DNA of 64,000 nucleotides from an uncultured Flavobacteriales bacterium (GTDB taxonomy: Bacteria; Bacteroidota; Bacteroidia; Flavobacteriales; Weeksellaceae). The DNA is taken from NCBI GenBank assembly GCA_937876095.1, contig CALFIE010000010.1:47667-111666 (forward strand), in the 5' to 3' direction. Below are positions 32,477 through 41,518 of the stretch, piece after piece (positions within the stretch are counted from its first letter, which is position 1; every line of letters starts with the position of its first letter). Below the pieces are notes generated by a model that ran no database searches, had not been told where the DNA came from, and was given only the letters and a program-made list of their open reading frames with translations. The translations under genes and the position numbers were made by a program.

Positions 32477-34840
32477 TTATTTCACCGAAACCTGCATAGG
32501 ATTCACCTCTCCTTTTGCTGCGCCTCTTGCTTGTCTTTGTCTTTCTTTGAATACTTTGAATTTTGAACTTTCGGTAAAAGTTCCCCAAGAATTGTTGCTG
32601 GTATCTATATCTGCAGTTTCTCTCATAGGATCAAGTTGTATGGATTTTAATTTTTTATCAAAATAATAGGTTCTGGAGACTTTTTTCTCATCTTTTCTCC
32701 AAATTTGAGCAGGTAATTTATCTGTTTTTTTGCTACCATCTTCGAAGGTGAATTCTAGAATAATTGGCATTACCAAACCGCCTTTATTAGAAAAATCTAT
32801 TTGATAAGCGGTAATGTTTTTCAGAGATTCCTTCGTTTTTGCATCTACATTAGAAGGTGCATCTATATTGAAAGAAAACTCTTTGTTGGTGTCAACTTTT
32901 TCTATATTTCTATCATATCTCCAGTAGAAATCTTGCGTTTGCTTGTCTTTATCTGTATAGAATGTAATTTTTTTGTCTTCTCTATTTCTAATTTTAGAAA
33001 TATCTTCAAATTCATTCAAATCTGGTTTTTCTATCTTGTATTTAATTTCTCTAGCTTTTCCTACCGCATCAAAATCAGGTGTAGAGACCGTCACTTTATC
33101 TATAGCAATATCTACAGGATCGGTTCCGTAGAACCAGCCACGCCAAAACCAATCCAGATTTTCAGCACTTGCATCATTCATAGTTCTGAACAAATCTGCA
33201 GGTTCCGGATGTTTGAAAGCCCATCTTTTTGCATAGGTTTTGAAAGCTTTATCAAAAAGTTCTCGTCCCATAATTGTTTCGCGCAAAATATTGAGACCAG
33301 TTGCAGGTTTTGCGTAAGCATTTGGACCAAAACGAGCAATATTTTCAGAATTGGTCATTATTGGCTCCAATTCATCTTTTGGCAATTTCATATAATCTAC
33401 AATTGTGAAAGCTGGACCACGTTTAGACGGGAATTTGTTGTCCCAAAGTTCCTCGGTTAAATATTCGACAAAAGTATTGAGACCTTCATCCATCCAAGTC
33501 CATTGTCTTTCGTCTGAATTGATGATCATCGGGAAAAAATTGTGACCAACTTCGTGAATCACTACTCCTAACATTCCGTTTTTTGTTCCTTCGGAATAGG
33601 TTCCATCTTCTTCGGTTCTACCATAATTGAAGCAAATCATAGGATATTCCATTCCGTTTGAAGCTTCTACCGATTGTGCAATAGGATAAGGATACGGAAT
33701 TGTAAATTCTGAATACGTTTTTATAGTATGAGCAACCGCTTTCGTAGAAAATTTTCGGTACAAACCATACGCTTCTTTACCGTAAAAACTCATACACATC
33801 ACTTTATTATTATTTTCTTTGATGAGTTGTGGCATTGCATCCCAAACAAATTTTCTAGAAGAACCCCACGCAAAATCACGCACATTTTCAGCCTCGAAAA
33901 CCCAAGTTTTTCGTGCTTTGGATTTTGTTTTTTCAGAATTTTTGGCTTCTTCTAGCGTAACAATTTCGGTAGGTTCGGTTGCATTTTGCGCTTTTTTCCA
34001 TCTAGCAATTTGTGCTGCAGACAACACTTGTTCATAATTTTTACCAACTCCAGTTGCTCCAATTATGTGATCTGCAGGAACATTCATACTGACTTTAAAA
34101 TTTCCAAAAGTAAGCGCAAATTCTCCACGACCTGTAAATTGGTTGTTTTGCCACCCTTTGAAATCTGAGTACACACACATTCTAGGATACCATTGTGTCA
34201 TGGTAAAAATATGATTACCATCTTCTGGGAAAAACTCATAACCACCTCTTCCCCAAAATTCCATACGATTTGGAATATTGTAATTCCAATCTATTTTAAA
34301 GGTAAAAGTCTCCCCTTTTTTCAGAATTTTTGGCAAATCTATGCGCATCATCGTCTTGTTGACAATGTATTGAAGAGGATTACCATTTTGATCGGTCACT
34401 TTTTCTAAATTAACACCATAACCATTGTTTTTTGCAGGCAAATCAGTAGTTCGCAAAGAAGAATCAGAGGTTTGTGATGGTAGAGACGAGCCAAATTCAT
34501 ATCCCGCATTTTTTACGGTAGATTGTTCATTTTCATCTAATTGTAACCAAAGATATTCTAAATCATCGGGTGAATTATTGTAGTATTTTATAGTTTCAGA
34601 CCCTTTCAAATTCAATTTTTCTTCATCTAGGTAGGCAGAAATATCATAGTCTGCACGTTGTTGCCAATATTCGTGACCAGGTGCTCCAGAAGCTGTTCTG
34701 TAATTATTTGGCGTTGGTAAAATAGTGCCTAATTGCTCAAATTTGTTACCGTGATTACTACCAGGATTGTTCTGGATATTTTGCGCAAAATATTGACTAA
34801 TAAATCCCAAAAAGACTAAAAGATATTGATGTTTTTTCAT
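32477..34840 (-). CDS. M1 family aminopeptidase-like metallopeptidase, secreted
   Basis: 787 residues with a signal peptide (cleavage after about residue 20, Y-F-A-Q). The zinc site H429-E430-V-G-H433 with E452 (W-M-D-E-G) and the G-M-E-Y-P substrate motif at 396-400 place it in family M1 (gluzincin). An N-terminal beta-saddle domain comes first. The C-terminal third is beta-rich and has no recognisable type IX secretion domain, so it is probably periplasmic or anchored otherwise. The upstream neighbours HupE-like and DUF6702 are often found with such a peptidase in Bacteroidota. Confidence 0.93.
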   Translation of the reverse strand: MKKHQYLLVFLGFISQYFAQNIQNNPGSNHGNKFEQLGTILPTPNNYRTASGAPGHEYWQQRADYDISAYLDEEKLNLKGSETIKYYNNSPDDLEYLWLQLDENEQSTVKNAGYEFGSSLPSQTSDSSLRTTDLPAKNNGYGVNLEKVTDQNGNPLQYIVNKTMMRIDLPKILKKGETFTFKIDWNYNIPNRMEFWGRGGYEFFPEDGNHIFTMTQWYPRMCVYSDFKGWQNNQFTGRGEFALTFGNFKVSMNVPADHIIGATGVGKNYEQVLSAAQIARWKKAQNATEPTEIVTLEEAKNSEKTKSKARKTWVFEAENVRDFAWGSSRKFVWDAMPQLIKENNNKVMCMSFYGKEAYGLYRKFSTKAVAHTIKTYSEFTIPYPYPIAQSVEASNGMEYPMICFNYGRTEEDGTYSEGTKNGMLGVVIHEVGHNFFPMIINSDERQWTWMDEGLNTFVEYLTEELWDNKFPSKRGPAFTIVDYMKLPKDELEPIMTNSENIARFGPNAYAKPATGLNILRETIMGRELFDKAFKTYAKRWAFKHPEPADLFRTMNDASAENLDWFWRGWFYGTDPVDIAIDKVTVSTPDFDAVGKAREIKYKIEKPDLNEFEDISKIRNREDKKITFYTDKDKQTQDFYWRYDRNIEKVDTNKEFSFNIDAPSNVDAKTKESLKNITAYQIDFSNKGGLVMPIILEFTFEDGSKKTDKLPAQIWRKDEKKVSRTYYFDKKLKSIQLDPMRETADIDTSNNSWGTFTESSKFKVFKERQRQARGAAKGEVNPMQVSVK

Positions 34841-34925
34841 TACCTATTTTATTTGTGGTAAAAATATAAAATATTTGATAATTTATATTCATTTTAATGA
34901 TGAAATTGATATAAAATTTATAATT

Positions 34926-35501
34926 TTAAGAAAATCTATCTATCGTCATTTTAATGGAAATCAATAATATTATCAAAGAAATCCACAAAACATACTTCTT
35001 TTGCGAAATTTTCAGAAATTTTGAAAACACATAAAAAACCAATAAAGACAATAAAACAACCACAATTTGCCCCAATTCTAATCCCAGATTGAAGCCAAAA
35101 AGTGGCAAAAATACAGATTGCTCTGTTGCCAACATCAGTCGAACCGAATTGGCAAATCCCATCCCGTGAATACAGCCAAAAAACAATGCTAAAATGTAAT
35201 GAAAATGTAGCATTTTCTGCTTATCTTTATTAAAAATAAGAGTATCAATCGCCGTGAAAACAATCGTGCAAGGAATCAAAAGCTCTACCCAATTACTGGG
35301 AAATCTTATAATATCCAAACTACTCAAAACCAACGTGATAGAATGACCAATAGTAAAAGCAGTTACCAAAATCAGCATTTTTTTGTAATCTGAAAAACCA
35401 AAAACCACTACCAAAGCCAAAATAAACAATTGGTGGTCCAATGCACCAAAACCAATGATATGTTCCCATCCTAATTGCAGGTAAAATAAAAAATCACTCA
35501 C
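34926..35501 (-). CDS. HupE/UreJ family membrane protein
   Basis: 191 residues with about six transmembrane helices. Conserved G-W-x-H-I-x-G-F-x-x-x-D-H-Q-L-F at the N-terminus, A-F-T-I-G-H-S-I-T-L near 47-56 and C-I-H-G-M-G-F-A-N near 110-118 hold histidines and an aspartate typical of HupE/UreJ, a family linked to nickel or cobalt uptake. Metal transport is inferred. It is divergent from the DUF6702 gene across a 63-bp gap. Confidence 0.85.
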   Translation of the reverse strand: MSDFLFYLQLGWEHIIGFGALDHQLFILALVVVFGFSDYKKMLILVTAFTIGHSITLVLSSLDIIRFPSNWVELLIPCTIVFTAIDTLIFNKDKQKMLHFHYILALFFGCIHGMGFANSVRLMLATEQSVFLPLFGFNLGLELGQIVVVLLSLLVFYVFSKFLKISQKKYVLWISLIILLISIKMTIDRFS

Positions 35502-35541
35502 AGCGTTATTTAATTAAAAAACGATGATACAAAAAATATTT

Positions 35542-35549
35542 TAACTTTG
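35542..35549 (+). promoter_or_regulatory. -7 promoter element of the DUF6702 gene
   Basis: TAACTTTG exactly matches TAnnTTTG and ends 15 nt before the ATG at 35565. It overlaps a TTG that would otherwise give a six-codon longer reading, so the ATG start is preferred. Confidence 0.6.
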
Positions 35550-35564
35550 TTAAAAATTATTGCA

Positions 35565-36110
35565 ATGATTTACACGCTTGAACTTGAAAACAGGGAAATC
35601 TTCCCATTTTTAAAAAAAATAATAATTTTTTGTGCTTTATTCGGTTTTCTTTTTGCACCAGCAAAAGAAATACATCCTTATCATGTTGGTTCGGTAGAAA
35701 TCAACTACAATACTGCGTCTAAAACTTTCGAAATTTCTGCCAAGTTTTTTTTAGATGATTTAGAAACCGTTTTGAATAAAAAATACGGCAAAAACATTCA
35801 TTTTTCTGATGAAAAATACAAATCCGAAATCAATACCGAACTGAAAAACTATTTTGCAGACTATTTCAAACTGAAAAACAACAACAAATTCTTGATCGTA
35901 AACTACGTAGGTTACGAAGAAGACAAAGAATCAGTGCTTATCTACTTAGAATCAGAAGCTACCGAAACTCCCAAAAAAGTAGAAACTGCCGTAAGTTTGC
36001 TCTATGATTTATATAACGACCAAATGAATTTGGTACACATCATTGTAAATGGTGATCGTAAAAGTGCTAAACTAAACTATCCGGATCGATATCTGTATCA
36101 GATTTTCTAA
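35565..36110 (+). CDS. DUF6702 family exported protein
   Basis: 181 residues. A hydrophobic segment at about 16-37 (K-K-I-I-I-F-C-A-L-F-G-F-L-F-A-P-A) acts as signal peptide or anchor, followed by H-P-Y-H-V-G-S-V-E-I-N-Y. This is the start of DUF6702, a Bacteroidota family of unknown function usually next to an M1 peptidase and a HupE-like gene, as here. Its last 44 bases overlap the 3' end of the convergent AcpH gene. Confidence 0.8.
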   Translation: MIYTLELENREIFPFLKKIIIFCALFGFLFAPAKEIHPYHVGSVEINYNTASKTFEISAKFFLDDLETVLNKKYGKNIHFSDEKYKSEINTELKNYFADYFKLKNNNKFLIVNYVGYEEDKESVLIYLESEATETPKKVETAVSLLYDLYNDQMNLVHIIVNGDRKSAKLNYPDRYLYQIF

Positions 36111-36687
36111 AATTTTGGTTCATTTTTTTGCAAAACTCCAGCAAATCCGGGAAAAAATCATCAAAACACGATTTCAAAAAATCTTTATGGTGAATAAAAA
36201 ATCCATACACCGGAATATCTTTTTCTAAGTATTTCGCTTTGTGGAGCACGTTTTTTATGCTATATTCCATTCCCCAATCAAACCGATAGTTGTAGAGCCA
36301 ATTGTCTTGCTCCATTCTCGGCAACATTTTCCTGAAATTGTCTGGTAAAACTTCCTGATGTTGATTGAAAACGCGATAAACATGCGAAGTAAATTCCCGC
36401 CATTCTTCAGGAGATTTTATAGATTCATCATTGGCTAAAAAATAATCAAAAGTAACATCTACAAAAGCACCAGAATACAATCTTACAATGGGCTGAAAAA
36501 CCGTTTTTGCCTCGTGAACTTTTGGGTGAACATCGGTAAAAGCGTCTATTGCTCTGTGCAGCGTAATTCCTTCTTGTATTCCTTCGGAATAATCGTATCG
36601 GTTTTTATTTTTAATAAAATCCGCAATCATATTTCCCACAATTTGCTCATCGGTAAAAGAAAGAAAAGTATGTGCAAGGAAGTTCAT
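36067..36687 (-). CDS. Acyl carrier protein phosphodiesterase (AcpH, DUF479)
   Basis: 206 residues. N-F-L-A-H at 2-6, G-N-M-I-A-D-F-I-K near 18-26 and I-x-L-H-R-A-I-D-A-F-T-D near 40-51 match AcpH, an HD-like all-helical hydrolase that removes phosphopantetheine from acyl carrier protein. Metal-binding H and D residues are present. The 3' end overlaps the DUF6702 gene in convergent orientation. Confidence 0.88.
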   Translation of the reverse strand: MNFLAHTFLSFTDEQIVGNMIADFIKNKNRYDYSEGIQEGITLHRAIDAFTDVHPKVHEAKTVFQPIVRLYSGAFVDVTFDYFLANDESIKSPEEWREFTSHVYRVFNQHQEVLPDNFRKMLPRMEQDNWLYNYRFDWGMEYSIKNVLHKAKYLEKDIPVYGFFIHHKDFLKSCFDDFFPDLLEFCKKMNQNFRKSDTDIDPDSLV

Positions 36688-36691
36688 TTTT

Positions 36692-36957
36692 TATAAGTAT
36701 GAGTTTTGAGTTATGAAGTATGAGTTATGAGTTATGAAGTTTAATTTTTTATTTAAAATGATGTTTTTAATTATTTTTAAAAAATTCAGTTACTTTTTTA
36801 GATAAATTCACAGAAGTTTCTTCAGTTATATCGTTTGTTTTATGCAATAATCTAACCAAAAAATAATTTCTTCACAACTTTTGGGCTATTGCATTTCTAT
36901 GAATAAAAACTCATAACTTCTAACTCATAATTTATAACTTTTAACTCATAACTCAAA
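36692..36957. repeat. Phrase dyad TATGAGTTATGAGTT / AACTCATAACTC
   Basis: The left arm near 36698-36740 repeats TATGAGTT four times (TATGAGTTTTGAGTTATGAA, GTATGAGTTATGAG). The right arm at 36904-36955 repeats AACTCATAA in the opposite sense (AAAACTCATAACTTC, TTAACTCATAACTC). About 160 bp of AT-rich DNA separates the arms. It lies between AcpH and radA. A single arm with the same words is at 48834-48862. Confidence 0.55.
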
Positions 36958-38305
36958 AAACCTTCTCATGAAACTCCTCTATTTTGCTCACTTCTTCTAT
37001 GCTGATTCCAAAATTTTTCTTGGTAATTTTATTTTGTTTAGAAACAAAAATTTTCTCGTAGCCCAATTTTTCAGCTTCTGAAATTCGTTGTTCAATTTGC
37101 GGAACAGGTCGTATTTCGCCACTCAAACCAATTTCTCCTGCAAAACAGATTTTTTCTGAAATCGCTACATCATCATTACTCGACAAAATAGCTGCGACAA
37201 CTGCCAAATCCAGAGCCGGGTCATCGGTTTTTATACCACCCGTAATATTCAGGAACACATCTTTTGCTCCGAGCATAAAACCGGCCCGTTTTTCTAAAAC
37301 AGCAAGAAGCATATTCAATCTTTTGGCATCAAAACCAGTAGAACTACGTTGCGGAGTTCCGTACACCGCGCTAGAAACCAACGCTTGAATTTCCAACAAC
37401 ATCGGTCTGTTTCCTTCCAAAGTTACGGCAATTGCGTTGCCAGAAAGTTCTTCAAATTTTTTGGTAATCAGGATTTCAGACGGATTTTTTATTTCCTTCA
37501 AACCTTGTGCTACCATTTCATAAATCCCAATTTCTGAGGTAGAACCGAAACGGTTTTTGTTGGCACGTAACAATCTAAACAAGTGATTTCTGTCCCCATC
37601 GAAATTCAACACGACATCTACCATATGTTCCAATACTTTCGGACCGGCAATTTGGCCGTCTTTGGTGATATGACCTACCAAAAACACGGGAGTATTGCTC
37701 TCTTTAGCGAATTTTATAATTTCCGAAGAACATTCTCTGATTTGCGAAACCGTACCAGGAGAACTCTCAATCAACTGACTTTGCAGCGTTTGTATAGAAT
37801 CTATAATTACAAAATCGGGCTGCAATTTTTTGGCTTCACTCAATATTTTTTCCACCGAAGTTTCGGTGTACAGATAGCAATGTGGTTGGTGAATTTCGGT
37901 GAGTCTGTCTGCTCGCATTTTTATTTGCGAAGCACTTTCTTCGCCAGAAACATACAAAATTTTGCGCTTCATTTTCAGGGCGATTTGCAGCAGCAAAGTC
38001 GATTTCCCAATTCCGGGTTCACCTCCAATTAGCGTGACAGAACCCAGCACAATTCCACCACCTAAAACTCGGTTCAGTTCTTCAGAAGGCGTGTTGATGC
38101 GTTGTTCGTTACCAGTTTCAACATCAGTAATGTTGATAATTTTTTGTTTTCCGCTTCCTAAAATATCATAGTGTGATTTTGCAGATTTTTCTACAATTTC
38201 TTCTACCAGAGTATTCCATTCTCCACAATTTTTGCACTGTCCCAACCATTGCGGATATTGCGTTCCGCAATTTTGACAGAAGTATGCCGTCTTAATTTTT
38301 GCCAC
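36953..38305 (-). CDS. radA: DNA repair protein RadA
   Basis: 450 residues. Helps process recombination intermediates by driving branch migration with RecA. The zinc finger cysteines are C10, C13, C24, C27; Walker A G-G-E-P-G-I-G-K-S-T is at 94-103; the RadA motif K-N-R-F-G is at 250-254. The C-terminal Lon-like domain lacks protease activity in this family. Length is typical. The downstream end touches the phrase dyad at 36692-36957. Confidence 0.96.
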   Translation of the reverse strand: MAKIKTAYFCQNCGTQYPQWLGQCKNCGEWNTLVEEIVEKSAKSHYDILGSGKQKIINITDVETGNEQRINTPSEELNRVLGGGIVLGSVTLIGGEPGIGKSTLLLQIALKMKRKILYVSGEESASQIKMRADRLTEIHQPHCYLYTETSVEKILSEAKKLQPDFVIIDSIQTLQSQLIESSPGTVSQIRECSSEIIKFAKESNTPVFLVGHITKDGQIAGPKVLEHMVDVVLNFDGDRNHLFRLLRANKNRFGSTSEIGIYEMVAQGLKEIKNPSEILITKKFEELSGNAIAVTLEGNRPMLLEIQALVSSAVYGTPQRSSTGFDAKRLNMLLAVLEKRAGFMLGAKDVFLNITGGIKTDDPALDLAVVAAILSSNDDVAISEKICFAGEIGLSGEIRPVPQIEQRISEAEKLGYEKIFVSKQNKITKKNFGISIEEVSKIEEFHEKVF

Positions 38306-38382
38306 GTTTTATAATTGATAAATAATGATTGATAAAAGATTAAATGAATTTGCAATTTACAAAAAATTGCGCTCGCAAAATT

Positions 38383-38399
38383 CCCCTTCTTTGAAGGGG
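38383..38399. repeat. Short hairpin CCCCTTCTTTGAAGGGG
   Basis: A 7-bp stem with a 3-nt loop. The same word is frequent between genes of Flavobacteriia (from general knowledge). No T-tract follows on either side. Confidence 0.6.
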
Positions 38400-38494
38400 T
38401 AGTTTTCAAATCAACTTTATTCTTTCTGCAATTTAGAGAAAAAAGAACCTATTTTTTGAATTTTAGGAGCAGAAAATCGGGTATTTTGTTAGAC

Positions 38495-38637
38495 TTTCAG
38501 TCCCGCTTTTCGCTTCAATCTGTCTTTGCGATTGTGGTGTTGCAATCCTAATTTCAATTTCTCAAAAAAAACAACAGATTGCTTCGTTTCATATCTCTGC
38601 ACTCGCAAAGACAGGATTTCCGCTTCAATCGGGGCTA
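38495..38637 (-). repeat. Flavobacterial intergenic repeat, copy C
   Basis: The minus strand begins AGCCCCGATTGAAGCGGAAA and ends ATTGAAGCGAAAAGCGGGAC. Inside, TGTCTTTGCGA (38521-38531) and TCGCAAAGACA (38603-38613) form an 11-bp inverted repeat. The part next to it (GAAACGAAGCAATC on the minus strand) resembles the widespread CATTGCGAG...GAAGCAATC repeat. The largest and best copy in the window. Confidence 0.7.
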
Positions 38638-38702
38638 AAATTTCGGGAGGTCATTCTTTTAAAATTTTCGAGATTTATTGGTTTTTAAATATCTTTGAAG
38701 CA

Positions 38703-39545
38703 ATGAAAACCATTTCGCTCAAAAATTCCGAAAACCAGACGATTGTTTATACCATTTTCGAGCCCAAAATTCCCAACGGGAAATTATTGCTCATCAATTC
38801 AGCAACTGGTGTAAAACAACAGACCTACTGGAAATTTGCCCAATTTTTTACAGAGCAAGGTTACGTTACAATTACCTATGATTACTACGGAATCGGACTA
38901 TCAAAACCTGAAAATTTACAAAAATGCAATGCATCTATGCGAACTTGGGGAACACGCGATTACAAAGCAATTACCAATTTTATCAAAGAAAAATATCCCA
39001 ATTTTCAGAAATTTTGTATTGGGCATTCTGTAGGTGCACTTATTTTAGGAATGAACGAAGATTCTACAATTTTCGAGAAATTCATTTTTGTTGCAACGCA
39101 AAAAGCATATGTTGGAAACCTGAATTTTGGTATCAAAATGCTTGCTTATGTTGGTTTTGGTATTTTACAACCACTTTTCACCCAAATTGTTGGTTACTTT
39201 CCTGCTCATTTTTTCGGTTTAGGCGAAAGTTTGCCTAAAAATGCTGCTTATGATTGGCGAATTTTAATTCTCAACAAAAAATCGACCAACAAATTATTAG
39301 AAAAAATTCCAGATTTTTCGCACCAATTGCATCAAAAAACTTTGGTAATTTCTGCGGAAGACGATTCTTGGGTTACACAAAAAGGAATGGATACACTTTT
39401 GTCAGAAACTTTCCCGAATGTAAAACCAAAATTCAGAAAAATAGCCATTTCAGAATCTGAAAAACAGGAAATTGGGCACATCAATTTCTTTAGAAGTTTT
39501 AATAAAAATTTATGGGAAATTCCATTGAATTGGATTGAATCATAA
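38703..39545 (+). CDS. Alpha/beta hydrolase
   Basis: 280 residues from the ATG at 38703. The nucleophile elbow G-H-S-V-G is at 107-111 (S109), with acid D220 or D221 (S-A-E-D-D-S-W) and H259 (E-I-G-H-I-N-F-F) completing the triad. It resembles the serine aminopeptidase/monoglyceride lipase-like branch that hydrolyses small esters. No signal peptide, so cytoplasmic. An open frame extends upstream to 38526, but that part overlaps the repeat and is excluded. Confidence 0.88.
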   Translation: MKTISLKNSENQTIVYTIFEPKIPNGKLLLINSATGVKQQTYWKFAQFFTEQGYVTITYDYYGIGLSKPENLQKCNASMRTWGTRDYKAITNFIKEKYPNFQKFCIGHSVGALILGMNEDSTIFEKFIFVATQKAYVGNLNFGIKMLAYVGFGILQPLFTQIVGYFPAHFFGLGESLPKNAAYDWRILILNKKSTNKLLEKIPDFSHQLHQKTLVISAEDDSWVTQKGMDTLLSETFPNVKPKFRKIAISESEKQEIGHINFFRSFNKNLWEIPLNWIES

Positions 39546-39569
39546 AAAAGCAAAAATTAGAAATCTAAT

Positions 39570-40229
39570 ATGAATATCATTGAAAAAACCATCGCTTTCG
39601 TACAAGAAAAGTTGAACGGAGCAGAAGCAGGTCACGATTGGTTTCACGTAGAGCGCGTTTGGAAATTGTCTAAAAAAATTACCAAAAAAGAAGGCGGAAA
39701 TCTTGAAGTGATAGAACTTTCGGCGCTTTTGCACGACATTGCCGATCCGAAATTTCACAACGGCGACGAAACTTTGGCTCTTCAAATTTCATCTGATTTC
39801 CTAAAAAGTGAAAATGTAAATGATGAAACCGCAGAAAAAGTATTGTACATCATTAAAAATATATCGTTTAAAAATAGTTTTGAAAATCAAGAAGTTACCA
39901 ATCAGAAAATTCCTGAAAAAGAACTGCAAATTGTGCAAGATGCAGACAGATTAGATGCAATTGGCGCGATTGGAATTGCGAGAACTTTCAATTTTGGTGG
40001 TTTTAAAAATAATTTGATGTACCATCCTGAAATTCCACCCAATTTATCGATGAATAAGGAGGAATACAAAAAATCAAACGGAACAACCATCAATCATTTT
40101 TACGAAAAATTACTATTGCTAAAAGACAAAATGAACACCGAAACCGCAAAAAAAATCGCTTCTGAAAGACATGATTTTATGCTGAAATTCTTAGATGAAT
40201 TCTATAAAGAATGGAATGTTACCTTATAA
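39570..40229 (+). CDS. HD domain phosphohydrolase (YpgQ-like)
   Basis: 219 residues. The metal site is H26, H55-D56 and D124 (I-V-Q-D-A-D-R-L-D-A-I-G), with the pattern G-H-D-W-F-H-V-E-R-V, typical of small HD hydrolases such as YpgQ/YedJ that split nucleotides or pyrophosphate. Substrate not determined. It lies 24 bp after the hydrolase and is probably co-transcribed. Confidence 0.9.
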   Translation: MNIIEKTIAFVQEKLNGAEAGHDWFHVERVWKLSKKITKKEGGNLEVIELSALLHDIADPKFHNGDETLALQISSDFLKSENVNDETAEKVLYIIKNISFKNSFENQEVTNQKIPEKELQIVQDADRLDAIGAIGIARTFNFGGFKNNLMYHPEIPPNLSMNKEEYKKSNGTTINHFYEKLLLLKDKMNTETAKKIASERHDFMLKFLDEFYKEWNVTL

Positions 40230-40254
40230 AAAAAATAGGTTTTTTCTAAAATTG

Positions 40255-40262
40255 TATCTTTG
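40255..40262 (+). promoter_or_regulatory. -7 element giving a leaderless transcript
   Basis: TATCTTTG matches TAnnTTTG and ends 5 nt before the GTG start at 40268, so the transcript would begin at or next to the start codon. Confidence 0.55.
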
Positions 40263-40267
40263 CCTTT

Positions 40268-40855
40268 GTGAATACCATTGTTTTTTATTTAGTTGGTTTA
40301 TTGGCGTTTTCGCTTGCACTATCAACAATCAGTGTTGGTCGTTACAAATTTTTGGTGAAAAGTGTCAGAATTGTAGTCGTACTTTTTTCGATTTCATTTT
40401 TTGGATTTTGGTTTTCCCAAAAAAGCATCAATAGTTTTTTTGAGAAATCACTATCTGTACAAATCGTCAATCGCCTGAATCAACCTCTGGATTTTTACAC
40501 CATAAAAGTCATTGATAAAAACAAAAATCAGTACGTTACCGAACATATTGGAAAAATCAGGCCCGATTATTACCAAATTTCTTATTTGGATATGGCAAAC
40601 TCAGATGAATTTTGGGTTTCCGGATTTCTTGGCAAGAAAAATTTGGTGTATTTCTCACAACACAGCGTACTGAAAAAAATTGGCGACCAAAAAATTGAAG
40701 TCAGAAATTACCTGAACCAAAGCCAAAAATTATCTAATCTCGCCGAAAAAAAAATTGAGCAGTTACACCAGGTAAATATCGGTCAAAGTGTTTGGATTAC
40801 GCTTTGTCTTTTGCTACTTTACCTGAATATTGTGCTGCTTTTTAGGAAAAAATAA
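40268..40855 (+). CDS. Hypothetical membrane protein, GTG start
   Basis: 195 residues with transmembrane helices at about 2-20, 32-52 and near the C-terminus (W-I-T-L-C-L-L-L-L-Y-L-N-I-V-L-L-F). The middle (about 60-170) is a soluble, probably periplasmic domain with Q-I-V-N-R-L-N-Q-P-L-D-F-Y near the start. No family is recognised. The GTG start is supported by the adjacent -7 element. Convergent with the TRIC gene, 16 bp away. Confidence 0.7.
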   Translation: MNTIVFYLVGLLAFSLALSTISVGRYKFLVKSVRIVVVLFSISFFGFWFSQKSINSFFEKSLSVQIVNRLNQPLDFYTIKVIDKNKNQYVTEHIGKIRPDYYQISYLDMANSDEFWVSGFLGKKNLVYFSQHSVLKKIGDQKIEVRNYLNQSQKLSNLAEKKIEQLHQVNIGQSVWITLCLLLLYLNIVLLFRKK

Positions 40856-40871
40856 TTGTAGTCCGCTCGTT

Positions 40872-41510
40872 TTACATTTCTGCGTGATCATTATAATCAT
40901 AAAATTTTGGCATTTGCCAATGGTATTTCACTGCAAAAGTTCTTATAGCAACAATCAATAATATGGTTGAAATCTGCACAAACGTATAAGAAAGTTCGGT
41001 AAATTTCACCAAAAGCAAAAATACGCTACCTCCTAAAATAGATGCGGTTGCGTAGATTTCACGGCGCAAAATCAGCGGAATTCTGTTGAGTAAAATATCA
41101 CGAATAATACCACCAAAACAACCAGTAATAGTACCAAGTGTAAGACAAATTATAGGGTGCAAATCTGCGTTGAGTCCTTTTTGTATTCCAATGATGGTGA
41201 AAAGTCCCAATCCAAAACTATCAAACATAAATAAGGTTACCCGAAATTTTTTCTCTAATGATTTGAAAATCATCGCAACAATACAAGTTATGAAAATCAG
41301 ACTACACATTACCAAATCGTGCATCCAAAAAACGGGAACATCTAATAATAAATCTCTGATTGTACCACCACCTACAGAAGTTACAAACGCAATAATCATT
41401 ACACCAAAAGGATCTAACCTCTTTTGCATGGCTGCAAAACTTCCTGACATACTGAATGAAATGGTACCCAGAATTTCTATGATCAGATTAAAATTTTCGT
41501 GAACTTGCAC
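40872..41510 (-). CDS. Trimeric intracellular cation (TRIC) channel family protein (YicG/UPF0126)
   Basis: 212 residues with seven transmembrane helices in two repeats. Each repeat carries the glycine-rich kink motif: V-G-G-G-T-I-R-D-L-L-L in the first and F-G-G-I-I-R-D-I-L-L in the second. Prokaryotic TRIC proteins conduct K+ and related ions. It follows coaD by 8 bp and forms an operon with it. Confidence 0.9.
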   Translation of the reverse strand: MQVHENFNLIIEILGTISFSMSGSFAAMQKRLDPFGVMIIAFVTSVGGGTIRDLLLDVPVFWMHDLVMCSLIFITCIVAMIFKSLEKKFRVTLFMFDSFGLGLFTIIGIQKGLNADLHPIICLTLGTITGCFGGIIRDILLNRIPLILRREIYATASILGGSVFLLLVKFTELSYTFVQISTILLIVAIRTFAVKYHWQMPKFYDYNDHAEM

Positions 41511-41518
41511 TGTATTTT

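Larger units (their letters stand above)
38306..38702. other. 397-bp divergent gap radA / hydrolase, filled by repeats
   Basis: It contains a small hairpin TTGCGCTCGCAA, the hairpin CCCCTTCTTTGAAGGGG (38383-38399), and copy C of the flavobacterial repeat (38495-38637). No gene is supported. The promoter of the hydrolase should fall in the last 60 bp. Confidence 0.65.
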
